Below, piece by piece: positions 8,942-17,162 of a stretch of 64,000 nucleotides of DNA. The position numbers were made by a program, and so were the translations under genes. Location of the stretch: positions 495,963 through 559,962 of the forward strand of contig DELZ01000001.1 in NCBI GenBank assembly GCA_002354635.1, in the 5' to 3' direction. This stretch comes from Sphingomonadales bacterium UBA2683. GTDB lineage: Bacteria; Pseudomonadota; Alphaproteobacteria; Sphingomonadales; Sphingomonadaceae. Position 1 is the first letter of the stretch. The number at the start of each line of letters is the position of its first letter. The notes under the pieces were generated by a model. The model did not search any database. It saw nothing but the letters and a program-made list of their open reading frames with translations, and was not told the origin of the DNA.

Positions 8942-9457
8942 GTGATCGAAACAACCCGCCTGTTGCTGCGCCCCCATATCGCAGATGATTTCGAAGCTTG
9001 CCGCGCCATGTGGCAGGACCCTGCGGTGGTAGAATATATCAGCGGCACGCCCTCCATCGAAGCCGAAGCATGGCTGCGGTTTCTGGGCTATTTCGGGCGC
9101 TGGGACATCATGGGCTATGGAATGTTCGCGCTTGTCGAGAAATCGTCCGGCCGTTTTCTGGGAGAAGTGGGTTTCAGCGACTTTAGGCGCGGACTCGGGC
9201 CCGATTTTGATCCTTTCCACGAAGCCGCGTGGGTTCTGTCGGGAGCCGGACATGGCAAGGGCTATGCGCGGGAAGCGATGACGGCAGCACAAGACTGGCT
9301 GGATAGAAAATTCAGCCCTGAAAAGACGGTCTGTATCATCAGTCCCGAAAATGCGCCATCGATCCGGCTTGCCGAAAAACTTGGTTTTCACTCCGTCAGG
9401 GACGCCACCTATCATGGGGACACGGTCAAGATGTTCGAACGGCTAAAGCCTGCGTGA
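8942..9457 (+). CDS. GNAT-family N-acetyltransferase (RimJ/RimL-like)
   Basis: A 171-residue GNAT protein beginning ETTRLLLRP, the common start of the Acetyltransf_3 branch (RimJ/RimL and related). The acetyl-CoA loop region is GAGHGKGYAREAM (about 100-112), fitting the Q/RxxGxG/A motif, and the C-terminal NAPSIRLAEKLGF segment is typical. Start is GTG at 8942, only 8 bases after the mgtE stop, so cotranscription with mgtE is likely. The acceptor (protein N-terminus, antibiotic or metabolite) is unknown. Confidence 0.88.
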   Translation: MIETTRLLLRPHIADDFEACRAMWQDPAVVEYISGTPSIEAEAWLRFLGYFGRWDIMGYGMFALVEKSSGRFLGEVGFSDFRRGLGPDFDPFHEAAWVLSGAGHGKGYAREAMTAAQDWLDRKFSPEKTVCIISPENAPSIRLAEKLGFHSVRDATYHGDTVKMFERLKPA

Positions 9458-9539
9458 AGGGAGCATGCCGGAACGACGGCGGACTTGGGCAGCGTCGACA
9501 ATCGGACCTATCCCGGCCCGGTCGCTGCCGGAGGATTGG

Positions 9540-9956
9540 TCAGCCTGCGGGTCCGGCATAGGCGGCAACGAAATTGCACAGGTCGGTGAATATCCGCTCC
9601 CGCTCGTCATCGCCGATCATTTCACAGGTGAGCGCGTCAAAGGCGGGCCGGTTTCCTCCGGCTGCCAGCCGGATAGACGCGACCAGCCACATTTCATCCG
9701 GGGTGACCTGCGCGCAGCAGGGGCGGCCGATCTGGAAGGGTTCGGACCAGGCGAAGCCGATCGTCTCGGCCAGGATCAATATCCGCGTGGCCGCAAGCTT
9801 TCCGCCCAACCGGTCCGACAACTGTTCACCGCAATCATAGTCGTTCTTGTAGGCGGCCACTGCCAGGCGGAAGGCGATGATCAATCTCGCCTCGACCGCG
9901 GGCATCGTCCTGATATCCGGCAGCGGCACCAACAGTTTTTCCAGAATCTCGCCCAA
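9540..9956 (-). CDS. Small conserved protein with CC-xxx-TPDE motif (DUF6628-like)
   Basis: A 138-residue predominantly helical protein. The segment GRPCCAQVTPDEMWL (about 84-98) resembles the Cys-Cys/Met-Thr-xx-Glu core of a sphingomonad family that I recall as DUF6628; this is from memory and uncertain. I chose TTG at 9956 because AGGAG lies about 8 bases upstream. The ATG at 9989 has no ribosome site and would lie upstream of the predicted transcription start. The promoter overlaps a Fur-like operator, suggesting iron-responsive expression. The reading frame stays open further upstream but there overlaps the DUF1489 and GST genes and is not coding. Confidence 0.65.
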   Translation of the reverse strand: MGEILEKLLVPLPDIRTMPAVEARLIIAFRLAVAAYKNDYDCGEQLSDRLGGKLAATRILILAETIGFAWSEPFQIGRPCCAQVTPDEMWLVASIRLAAGGNRPAFDALTCEMIGDDERERIFTDLCNFVAAYAGPAG

Positions 9957-9987
9957 TCTTTCTCTCCTCAAACATCCGACTCTCTCC

Positions 9988-10015
9988 ATAATATGATATT
10001 GATAATCATTTGCAA
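9988..10015 (-). promoter_or_regulatory. Promoter with Fur-like operator
   Basis: Reading the minus strand: -35 TTGCAA (10015-10010), 16-base spacer, -10 TATTAT (9993-9988). The spacer and -35 contain TGCAAATGATTATCA (10014-10000), a 7-1-7 inverted repeat whose right half equals the Fur consensus half-site and whose left half matches 5 of 7. The position between -35 and -10 is the classical repressing arrangement. The expected transcription start is near 9981, downstream of the ATG at 9989. Confidence 0.55.
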
Positions 10016-10112
10016 TTAGAATCTCGGCGGATGCAGAATTTATCCCGACACATTGGCCGGCATGGTCTGGAACATGCTTGACTAAAGCGGTCGCCCCCCA
10101 CAGATACCGACC

Positions 10113-10526
10113 ATGCCACTGAACATGACCAAGATTGCCTATCGCAGCGAAAGCCCGGCGACGCTGCGCCAATGGCTGGAATCGCATCGGGACAACAAGG
10201 AGACGCGCGGCGAAGCGCGACTGACCACCCGCTATCTGCCGAAACGGCATGAAGAAATGGTCGGCGGGTCGCTCTACTGGATCCACGCCAAGAAAATCGT
10301 CGGCCGGTCGCCGATCATCGGCTTCATGGACAATGGTCAGGGGCGGCAATGGATCCGGCTGGAACCGCGGCTGATCGCGGTCCAGCCGATTCCCAGACGC
10401 GCCCATCAGGGCTGGCGCTATCTCGAGGAAAAGGACGCGCCGGCCGATCTTGGCGATGGCGCGGAAGGAGCGGAAGAGATGCCCGCCGAAATGCTCGGCG
10501 AGCTGGCCAGTCTGGGACTGGTCTAG
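10113..10526 (+). CDS. DUF1489 family protein
   Basis: A 137-residue cytoplasmic protein opening with PLNMTKIAYRSES and containing TTRYLPKRHEEMVGGSLYWI, the conserved heart of the alphaproteobacterial DUF1489 family as I remember it. The family has no established biochemical function. The stop codon (10524-10526) overlaps the stop of the convergent GST gene. It is divergent from the Fur-boxed small gene, with about 100 bases between. Confidence 0.75.
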   Translation: MPLNMTKIAYRSESPATLRQWLESHRDNKETRGEARLTTRYLPKRHEEMVGGSLYWIHAKKIVGRSPIIGFMDNGQGRQWIRLEPRLIAVQPIPRRAHQGWRYLEEKDAPADLGDGAEGAEEMPAEMLGELASLGLV

Positions 10527-11545
10527 ATCTTCGCGAACAGGGCTTCGCACCCCGTTCCAGCAAGAACTGCGTTGACCTGCGCCTGGCTGTCCGCCGACAA
10601 TCCGGAATGAGCCTCGCGCAGCGCGACCAGACATTTGGCCTGATAGGGGAATGGCGGTTGTTGCCAGTGCCGCCCGTCGATTTCTGTTTCGACATTCTCG
10701 GCACCGGCCTGGACGGCCTGTGCGTTGGCGATCAGAAAAGGGGCATAGGTTCGGCCGATTTCGGTCAGCAGGCCGTTGAGCGAACCATATTGCTCTTCCG
10801 CCAGCCACTGGCCCTTCTGCTGACCGGACAGATCATCCATCCGGTCCACCCAGGCCCGCACCCGCAGCGACAGCTTCCTCGATATTGCCATCGCAGTCGG
10901 CTCGACCTGCGTAAGTTGTGTCAATTGCCCGTAAAGGGCGAAGTCGCAAGCGGAAGGCCGGCCACCCAGCACAAAGCCCTGCTTTTCAATCAACCGGTCG
11001 AGCAGAGCAAGCAGGCGGATATAGCTGTCCTCGATGGTTTTGGCGGTAATCCCGTTTGACCCGACAACATAGAGGCGGTCAATCTGCCGCTTGGAAAATT
11101 GCGCTGCCATCATGCCAACCTGGTTGTCCGGCAGATTGGGATTGGCCCAGTGGATCAGCAACGGCCCGGCATGCTCGGCGTCCGCCTCGAACGCCCAGCG
11201 GAAATGGAACATCACCTTGGTCAGCCACTCATCGGCATAATCCTCGATCAGCAAATCCAGAAAGCGCAGCACTTCATGGTCGGGAATGACCGACGGACCG
11301 GGATATTGGCATTCGAGCCGCCTGATGATCGGCGTGCTATCGACCGCGGCCTCCAGCTTGCCTTCGCCATCACGAAAATAGAAGGTCGGCAGCAATTGCA
11401 CCTTGGGCTTGGGATAGCCTTCCGGCGCGCCGGTCACGCCACCCCAGATCATATTGTACGGGATATGGCGAAAACGCAGCAGCGCCAGCATCTTTCTTGT
11501 ATAGGGCGAGCCCGGCGCACCCGTCAGTTCGAGCCGCTCGGTCAT
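10523..11545 (-). CDS. Glutathione S-transferase family protein (long form)
   Basis: A 340-residue protein with an N-terminal thioredoxin-like GST domain (motif GSPYTRKM, about residues 11-18, Ser in the usual active-site region; DSTPIIRRLE for glutathione gamma-glutamyl binding, about 69-78). A helical C-terminal domain contains LGGRPSACDFALYGQL, the conserved N-capping segment. It is about 120 residues longer than a standard GST because of an extended C-terminal part. Its ATG overlaps the nudC stop by 4 bases, indicating translational coupling with nudC. Specific substrate unknown. Confidence 0.82.
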   Translation of the reverse strand: MTERLELTGAPGSPYTRKMLALLRFRHIPYNMIWGGVTGAPEGYPKPKVQLLPTFYFRDGEGKLEAAVDSTPIIRRLECQYPGPSVIPDHEVLRFLDLLIEDYADEWLTKVMFHFRWAFEADAEHAGPLLIHWANPNLPDNQVGMMAAQFSKRQIDRLYVVGSNGITAKTIEDSYIRLLALLDRLIEKQGFVLGGRPSACDFALYGQLTQLTQVEPTAMAISRKLSLRVRAWVDRMDDLSGQQKGQWLAEEQYGSLNGLLTEIGRTYAPFLIANAQAVQAGAENVETEIDGRHWQQPPFPYQAKCLVALREAHSGLSADSQAQVNAVLAGTGCEALFAKI

Positions 11546-12450
11546 TGGGTTTTTCCGTCCAGCCAGTGCCGCAGCAGATCATGGGCAATGGCGAACGGCG
11601 GCGGCGCGACAAACGGTGCGCCTGCATCCCCGGCCATCGCCGCCTTCACCTCGTCCAGCGAAAACCAGGCCGCTTCCTCGATTTCCTCTTCGTCGAGCGT
11701 CAGGGTCGGATCATCGGTGACGCTGGTGCAGGCTATCATCAGTGACGACGGGAACGGCCACGGCTGGCTGGCGACATAGCGGACATCCCGCACCTTGATA
11801 CCGGCTTCCTCGAACAGTTCGCGTTTCACGCACCCCTCGATGCTTTCGCCCGGCTCCAGAAAGCCGGCCAGCGCGGAAAAGCTTTTCGGCGGGAAGCGGG
11901 GCTGACGCCCGAGCAGCACCTTGCCCTCGCATTCCGACAGCATGATCGCCACCGGGTCGGTGCGCGGAAAATGTTCCGCTCCGCAACCACCGGTTTCCGG
12001 ATCGCACAGACGCGCCCAGCCGCCCTTGCGCGACTGGGTCGGCTTGCCGCACTGCGCGCAAAATTTGTGGCGTGCATGCCAGTCGACCAGACTGCGCGCG
12101 GTGGCGTAAATGGCCGCCTGATCGGCGGGCAGGCTGCCCAAGGTCTGCCACAACGCCCGGTTTGCAGCAGGCCCGGCATCGCCGGCGCCGTTCAGCTCGG
12201 CAAAATAGGACGTATCGCCCTCGATACCGAGCAGCAGCAGATCATGGTCTGGCGAAGCATCAAAGGCCGCGCCCCAGGCCAGATCGCCATGATCGTCAAA
12301 AACCGGGTTCAGGCCGTCCAGCTTGAGCAGCTTTGCCCGCGGGTTCATCATCGCGGCGCGCAGCTTGTCCGGGTTGACCCGTACCTGATCGGCACGGTCC
12401 AGCGTCCCGCCGGCAAAGGTCGGCACTATCGTGTTTCGGTCTGTCAGCAT
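11542..12450 (-). CDS. nudC: NADH pyrophosphatase / NAD-capped RNA decapping Nudix hydrolase
   Basis: A 302-residue NudC. Central zinc ribbon: CAQCGKP near 135, with two further Cys in LCDPETGGC (about 151-160). It is followed by PRTDPVAIML and the Nudix box GFLEPGESIEGCVKRELFEEAG (given in parts: GFLEPGES, RELFEEAG), with a downstream SQPWPFPSSLM that matches the NudC-specific SQPWPFPxS signature. The enzyme cleaves NAD(H) and removes NAD caps from RNA. ATG at 12450 has GGAGAG upstream. First gene of a unit with the GST. Confidence 0.93.
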   Translation of the reverse strand: MLTDRNTIVPTFAGGTLDRADQVRVNPDKLRAAMMNPRAKLLKLDGLNPVFDDHGDLAWGAAFDASPDHDLLLLGIEGDTSYFAELNGAGDAGPAANRALWQTLGSLPADQAAIYATARSLVDWHARHKFCAQCGKPTQSRKGGWARLCDPETGGCGAEHFPRTDPVAIMLSECEGKVLLGRQPRFPPKSFSALAGFLEPGESIEGCVKRELFEEAGIKVRDVRYVASQPWPFPSSLMIACTSVTDDPTLTLDEEEIEEAAWFSLDEVKAAMAGDAGAPFVAPPPFAIAHDLLRHWLDGKTQ

Positions 12451-12505
12451 TTTCTCTCCGGTATATTATTATCTTTGCCGCCTCCCGTCCGGAAGGCGAT
12501 CGGGA

Positions 12506-13849
12506 TCAGGGACTGGTATTGCCCGCGCCGGTCTGGGCACTGCCGATCAGGTCCGCATAGACATATTTCGGGAAATCCGACTGGAAGGGGTAGCTGTTCG
12601 ACGGAATATATTGCGTATAGCCGCCGGCGCGGAGTCCACGTACGGTGTCGACGAAGGCCGATGTTCCGGCCGCGCCGCCCCAGCCGAAGGTTCCCGCCGG
12701 ACTGACCTCTGTGCCAAGACCGGAGCGCCCGCCCGCGCCAAAGCCGTGATTGGCGACCCATGTGCCCTTGGTGCTGGCGGTTTCCGGCAGCAGATTCGAC
12801 ATGCCGAGCTTGACCGTCTCCGGCTTCATCACCCGGACATTGCCGACCGTGCCGAAGCCGAGCAGCATTTGCAGGAACTTGTCATAGTCGCCGGCGGTGC
12901 CGACCAGCCCGGTGCTGCCAAAGGCAAAAGCGGGCTTGTCGAGAAAAATGCTGGTGGCGCCGGGATCGATCGGGATCAGCGCGCCGGCGAACGGCGCATA
13001 ATTGTCGGCGAGATCAGCGGCCCGCTCGGCGGGCACATTATAGAATATGCTGGTCATGCCCAGCGGTCCGAACATCCGCTCCTGGAGAAACTGGTCGAGC
13101 GGCTTGCCGGACACTTTCTCGATCACCGCGCTGAGCACATCGTGGCTGAGCGAATAGCTCCACTGGGTGCCGGGCTGATAAACCAGCGGCAGTTCCGAAA
13201 GCCGTTTGACAAAGGTCATGATGTCCGGCGTAGGCGCACCGGCGTCCAGGCCGGGGATCGGATTGCGGCTGACCCGTCCGGGCGTCAGGCCCGCAGCGAG
13301 ATAGGCTTTCTGGATCGGTCCTTTCGAGATGATCGTATAGCCCAGACCGGCGGTGTGCGTCTGCAGCTGGCGGATCGTGATCGGAGCCTTGGCCGGCTCG
13401 ACATTGTCCAGCGCGCCCTCGGGATCGACCAGAACCTGCATATCGGCAAATTCGGGAAAGATATCGGACAGCGGCTGGTCAAGCGAGAGCAGGCCGTCTT
13501 CGACCAGCATCATCGCCGCCATGCCGGTGACCGGCTTGGTCTGCGAATACATCCGCCACAATGTGTTGCTGTCGACGCGCTTTTCGCCGCCGAGCTGCAG
13601 CGAACCGGCAGCGATTACCTGCGGAGGCGCCTGGCCGAAACCGATCATCGCGAGCATGCCCGCAACCTTCTTGTCCGCTACATATTCGTTGATGATCCTG
13701 GTCAGTCCCGGAAAAGCGGGGCCCATTTCCTTGGCGAAGGCAAGACCGGGCATGCCGGCAAGCAAGGCACCGGTGCCGATGCCGCCAAGCACGGAGCGCC
13801 GCGAAAAGGAGGAGCCGGGCGACAAGCTTGCAGATTTTTCGGCGATCAT
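12506..13849 (-). CDS. Serine hydrolase, class C beta-lactamase family, Tat-exported
   Basis: A 447-residue predicted periplasmic serine hydrolase. The N-terminus carries a twin-arginine motif SRRSVLGG (about 17-24) followed by a hydrophobic stretch and an AFA-type cleavage site. The catalytic SxxK is SQTK (in WRMYSQTKPVTG), and YSL/YSYS-type motifs follow, as in the esterase/D-aminopeptidase/AmpC superfamily; the third motif is less clear. It may be an esterase or peptidase rather than a true beta-lactamase. Start ATG at 13849 overlaps the mutY stop by 4 bases, with AAGGA upstream. Confidence 0.85.
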   Translation of the reverse strand: MIAEKSASLSPGSSFSRRSVLGGIGTGALLAGMPGLAFAKEMGPAFPGLTRIINEYVADKKVAGMLAMIGFGQAPPQVIAAGSLQLGGEKRVDSNTLWRMYSQTKPVTGMAAMMLVEDGLLSLDQPLSDIFPEFADMQVLVDPEGALDNVEPAKAPITIRQLQTHTAGLGYTIISKGPIQKAYLAAGLTPGRVSRNPIPGLDAGAPTPDIMTFVKRLSELPLVYQPGTQWSYSLSHDVLSAVIEKVSGKPLDQFLQERMFGPLGMTSIFYNVPAERAADLADNYAPFAGALIPIDPGATSIFLDKPAFAFGSTGLVGTAGDYDKFLQMLLGFGTVGNVRVMKPETVKLGMSNLLPETASTKGTWVANHGFGAGGRSGLGTEVSPAGTFGWGGAAGTSAFVDTVRGLRAGGYTQYIPSNSYPFQSDFPKYVYADLIGSAQTGAGNTSP

Positions 13850-14913
13850 GTTTCTTCCTTCAGTTTCCATTTTACCGCCTTGGCATAAAGCGTTGGCAAT
13901 CCCGCATCCGCTATCCCGTCGAGCGGCCACCAGAGATCGTGATCCATATCAGTAACGATTTTTCCATCCTGATAAACTGCCAAATCGACCTCAAGTGAAA
14001 AATGGGTGAAGCTGTGCTGGATGATATTGTCGTGCACCCGCCATTGGCCGGCGATCGGCGGCTTCGCATGACCGTCATTGCCCGCTGCCCAGCCATCATC
14101 CGGCAATGCCCGCATCCCGCCAAGCATGCCTTTTGGCGGCCGGGTGGCGAGCAACAGTTTGTCCTGCTGCTCGATCCAGAAAAAGCGTGCCCGGCGAACC
14201 GGCTTCGCCTTTTTCGGTGGCTTGACCGGAAACGATTCCATGGTGCCAAGCGCATGCGCCGCGCATTGTTTACGGACCGGACAGATATCGCATTTGGGAT
14301 TTCTTGCGGTGCAGATGGTCGCACCCAAATCCATGCAGGCCTGGGCGAAATCTCCCGCCCCGCTGTCAGGCGTGATCGCATCCATCGCCGTCCGTATCTC
14401 GGTCTTGCCCCTGGGCAGCGGTGTATCGATGGTAAACAGCCGCGCCACCAACCGCTCGATATTGGCATCCACCACCACCGCGCGTTCGCCAAAGGCGATC
14501 GCGGCAATCGCGGCTGCCGTATAGGTGCCCACGCCTGGCAGGCCCAACAGTTCAGACTCTTTCTGAGGAAAGACTCCATCCAGTTTTTCAGTGACATGCA
14601 CGGCACATTTGTGAAGATTTCGCGCCCGCGCATAATAGCCGAGCCCGGCCCATGCCGCCAGCACGTCCGCTTCCTCCGCAGCTCCCAGTTCCTGCACGGT
14701 CGGCCAGCGCCGGGAGAAGGTCTCGAAATAAGCTTTGACCGCCCCGACGGTGGTCTGCTGGAGCATGATTTCGGACAGCCAGACATGATAGGGATCGGGC
14801 AAATCGCCGCCCGGCGGCGACCGCCACGGCAATTTTCTGGCGTTATCCACATAATGTGCACCAATATTGGCAGAAATTTTGCGTGCCTTGGCGGAGAAAC
14901 TATCGACGGCCAT
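13846..14913 (-). CDS. mutY: Adenine DNA glycosylase MutY
   Basis: A 355-residue base-excision enzyme that removes adenine mispaired with 8-oxoguanine. Visible features: SEIMLQQTTVGAV near the start of the glycosylase domain, helix-hairpin-helix LPGVGTYTAAAI, catalytic Asp in VVVDANIERL, and the four-Cys [4Fe-4S] loop C-x6-C-x2-C-x5-C (CTARNPKCDICPVRKQC). A C-terminal Nudix-like domain that recognises 8-oxoG follows. I start at ATG 14913; upstream extension would run antisense into the divergent dciA-like gene. The two are divergent with only 27 bases between. Confidence 0.93.
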   Translation of the reverse strand: MAVDSFSAKARKISANIGAHYVDNARKLPWRSPPGGDLPDPYHVWLSEIMLQQTTVGAVKAYFETFSRRWPTVQELGAAEEADVLAAWAGLGYYARARNLHKCAVHVTEKLDGVFPQKESELLGLPGVGTYTAAAIAAIAFGERAVVVDANIERLVARLFTIDTPLPRGKTEIRTAMDAITPDSGAGDFAQACMDLGATICTARNPKCDICPVRKQCAAHALGTMESFPVKPPKKAKPVRRARFFWIEQQDKLLLATRPPKGMLGGMRALPDDGWAAGNDGHAKPPIAGQWRVHDNIIQHSFTHFSLEVDLAVYQDGKIVTDMDHDLWWPLDGIADAGLPTLYAKAVKWKLKEET

Positions 14914-14940
14914 GGCCGCGCCATGCCATAAACAGTCATT

Positions 14941-15624
14941 ATGGCGAAGAAAATTGGCACAAATGGCGATGAAAAGGCAAAAACCGCGCACGGCGGTGCG
15001 GCCGCGCCCAAAAAACCGCCAAAAAAATCGCCGAAACAGACAACCCTCCGCAAATATCAGAAATACCAGCGGCCGCGCGGCGGTCCGGCGAAAAGCATAT
15101 CGGACCTGATGCCCGAAATCGGCCGCGCTGCTTTTCGGCGCTATGGTTTCATCCAGTCGTCGGTGGTCAGCCGCTGGCCGGAAATCGTTGGCGAACGCTA
15201 TGCCGCCGTGTCCCTGCCCGAATCGATTCGCTTCCCGCGTGGCGAGAAAGAAGGCGGTACGCTGCATCTGCTGGTCAGCGGCGCCTATGCCACGCTGATG
15301 CAGCATATTGCGCCGGATATCATCGAGCGCGTGAACCGGTTTTTCGGCTATGGCGCTGTCAGTCAGATTCGATTCAGACAAGGCAATGTAACGCCCAAGA
15401 AAGACAAGGAAAAAAGGGTCTCTCTGCCCGCCTCGCTCAAGCCCGCACCGATTCAGCTAGGCGAGAATCTGCGCGATATTGGCGATCCGGAACTGAACCG
15501 GGTGCTCGAATCGCTGGCATCGGCAGTTGCAAAGGCGGAGGCGGACCCTAAGAACGATACCAAATTGAGCATAAAGGTCGTCGGCAAAATCGGCGGCGGC
15601 GAGAAAAAGAAGGACCAGACATGA
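14941..15624 (+). CDS. DciA-like DUF721 protein
   Basis: A 227-residue protein with a basic, disordered start (Lys/Pro-rich, residues 1-45) followed by the DUF721 domain: FGFI-type segment RRYGFIQSSVVSRWPEIVG and LHLLVSGAYATLMQHIAPDII (split: LHLLVSGAYATLMQH), which matches the KH-like fold of DciA, the ancestral replicative-helicase operator. DUF721 proteins of alphaproteobacteria usually sit between mutY and a DsbA-like gene, as here. The stop overlaps the next ATG by 4 bases. A role in loading DnaB is inferred from family only. Confidence 0.8.
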   Translation: MAKKIGTNGDEKAKTAHGGAAAPKKPPKKSPKQTTLRKYQKYQRPRGGPAKSISDLMPEIGRAAFRRYGFIQSSVVSRWPEIVGERYAAVSLPESIRFPRGEKEGGTLHLLVSGAYATLMQHIAPDIIERVNRFFGYGAVSQIRFRQGNVTPKKDKEKRVSLPASLKPAPIQLGENLRDIGDPELNRVLESLASAVAKAEADPKNDTKLSIKVVGKIGGGEKKKDQT

Positions 15625-16313
15625 AGTTCAGAAGCGCGTATCTTGCTTCGGCAGTGATGACAGCAGCGGTATTGATCCCGCCGGCATCGGCCCAGCAAAC
15701 CGACTGGACCAAACGGGTCACCGTGTCGGCCATGGGCGGCCATGTCTTGGGCAACCCGCTCGCGCAAAACCGTCTGGTGGAATATGTCAGCTATACCTGC
15801 AACCATTGCGCGGACTTTGAGGTGTCATCCAATGGTCCTTTGAAAACTGGCTTTGTTGCAAAGGGCCATGTCAGCGCGGAAGTGCGAAACTATGTCCGCG
15901 ATCCTCTGGATTTTACCGCGGCGATACTGGCGCGATGTGGCGGCCGCACCAAATTTTTCGGCAACCATAATGCGCTGATGGCCTCTCAGTCTGTCTGGCT
16001 CAAGACCGCCCAGTCCATTTCTCCCGACAAGCAGAAAGTCTGGTACCAGGGCGAAATCATCGACCGGCTGAAAAAAATTGCGACGGATATCGGTTTTTAC
16101 CCGATCATGGCCAAACGCGGCATCACCAAGGCGCAGGCAGACACGTGTCTCGCCGACAAGAGCGCCCAGGACCAGATTCTGGCGATGAGCAAATATGGGT
16201 CAGATACCGTCAAGATCACCGGAACACCAAGCTTCACAATCAACGACAAACTGCTAGACGGGGTGCATAACTGGCCCGCACTCAAGCCCAGGCTAGCGGC
16301 CCTTCCGCAATAG
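15621..16313 (+). CDS. DsbA-like thiol:disulfide protein, exported
   Basis: A 230-residue periplasmic thioredoxin-fold protein with a clear signal peptide (about 1-24, ending SAQ). The active site is CNHC (in VSYTCNHCADFE, about 54-64) and the cis-Pro loop is TGTPSFTIN (about 202-210). Long helical insertion between them fits the DsbA/DSBA_4 branch. It is translationally coupled to the dciA-like gene and followed 33 bases later by a lipoprotein paralogue, so the two probably act in the same oxidative folding process. Confidence 0.88.
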   Translation: MKFRSAYLASAVMTAAVLIPPASAQQTDWTKRVTVSAMGGHVLGNPLAQNRLVEYVSYTCNHCADFEVSSNGPLKTGFVAKGHVSAEVRNYVRDPLDFTAAILARCGGRTKFFGNHNALMASQSVWLKTAQSISPDKQKVWYQGEIIDRLKKIATDIGFYPIMAKRGITKAQADTCLADKSAQDQILAMSKYGSDTVKITGTPSFTINDKLLDGVHNWPALKPRLAALPQ

Positions 16314-16346
16314 CGATTCGAACATTTCAGGAAACAGGAACAGAAT

Positions 16347-17090
16347 ATGCGCACATTGAACTACATCGCTCCGCTGGCTTTGGCTCTGGCACTGGCCGCC
16401 TGTGGCGAAGCAACCGAAAGCGAAAGCGGAGCAAGTTCCTCCGATGCCGTCGAAGCGGTGGAAGCCCCGGCCGGACAAAAATGGTCAGAAACAGTATCGA
16501 AAACCGATGCCGGCGGCATTGTCATGGGCAATCCGGACGCACCGATCAAGCTGGTGGAATATATGTCAATCACCTGCTCGCACTGCAAGGATTTCGGCGA
16601 ACAGGCCTTTGTCCCGCTCCGCGACAATTATGTCGACAGCGGCAAGGTCAGTTTTGAAATCCGCAATTTCGTTCGCGATCCGCTGGATCTGTCTGCTGCC
16701 ATACTTTCCCGCTGCGGCGGCGAAGCGCCGTTTTTTCCGCTCACCGAACAGGCGCTGAGCTATCAGGGCACGATGTTTGAAAAAGCCCAGTCCATGGGCG
16801 AAGCCACCTATAGCAGCATCTTGCAATCCGCACCCGAATCACGCTTTGTCCGCCTGGCGGAGCAGCTCGGCCTGATCAGCTTTTTCCAGCAGCGCGGTAT
16901 TTCCGAAGACCAGGCCAAGGCCTGCCTGGCGGATACGGCAGCGGCTGAAGCATTGATGAACGATACCCAGGCAGCCGCCGAGGAATATAATATCGAGGGC
17001 ACCCCGACTTTCCTGATCAACGGTCAGAAGATCGAGGGTACCAACTGGATGATGGTCGAAACCAAGCTGAAGGAGGCCGGCGCCCGATAG
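16347..17090 (+). CDS. DsbA-like thioredoxin-fold lipoprotein
   Basis: A 247-residue paralogue of the preceding gene. The signal ends in a lipobox LAAC (Cys at about 19), so it is a predicted lipoprotein; a low-complexity acidic Ser/Glu linker follows. The active site is CSHC (in SITCSHCKDFG) and the cis-Pro loop is EGTPTFLING. The pairing of a soluble and a lipid-anchored DsbA homologue ahead of smc is a recurrent alphaproteobacterial layout (memory). Confidence 0.88.
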   Translation: MRTLNYIAPLALALALAACGEATESESGASSSDAVEAVEAPAGQKWSETVSKTDAGGIVMGNPDAPIKLVEYMSITCSHCKDFGEQAFVPLRDNYVDSGKVSFEIRNFVRDPLDLSAAILSRCGGEAPFFPLTEQALSYQGTMFEKAQSMGEATYSSILQSAPESRFVRLAEQLGLISFFQQRGISEDQAKACLADTAAAEALMNDTQAAAEEYNIEGTPTFLINGQKIEGTNWMMVETKLKEAGAR

Positions 17091-17162
17091 GCGCTGGTCC
17101 AATCGCCAGAGGGGGCGCGATTTGAACGGGGTGAATGACAAGATTCGCATGGGATCCAGACC

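Noticed and set aside
7362..8954. Long minus-strand open frame opposite mgtE
   Set aside because: Overlaps the whole of mgtE in antisense; His/Asp/Gln-rich without domains, typical of a high-GC mirror frame.
9990..10808. Upstream extension of the small Fur-boxed gene frame
   Set aside because: It would run antisense through DUF1489 and into the GST gene, and it crosses the promoter of the small gene.
12431..13888. 485-codon plus-strand frame opposite the serine hydrolase
   Set aside because: Mirror of the Tat-exported hydrolase; no recognisable motif.
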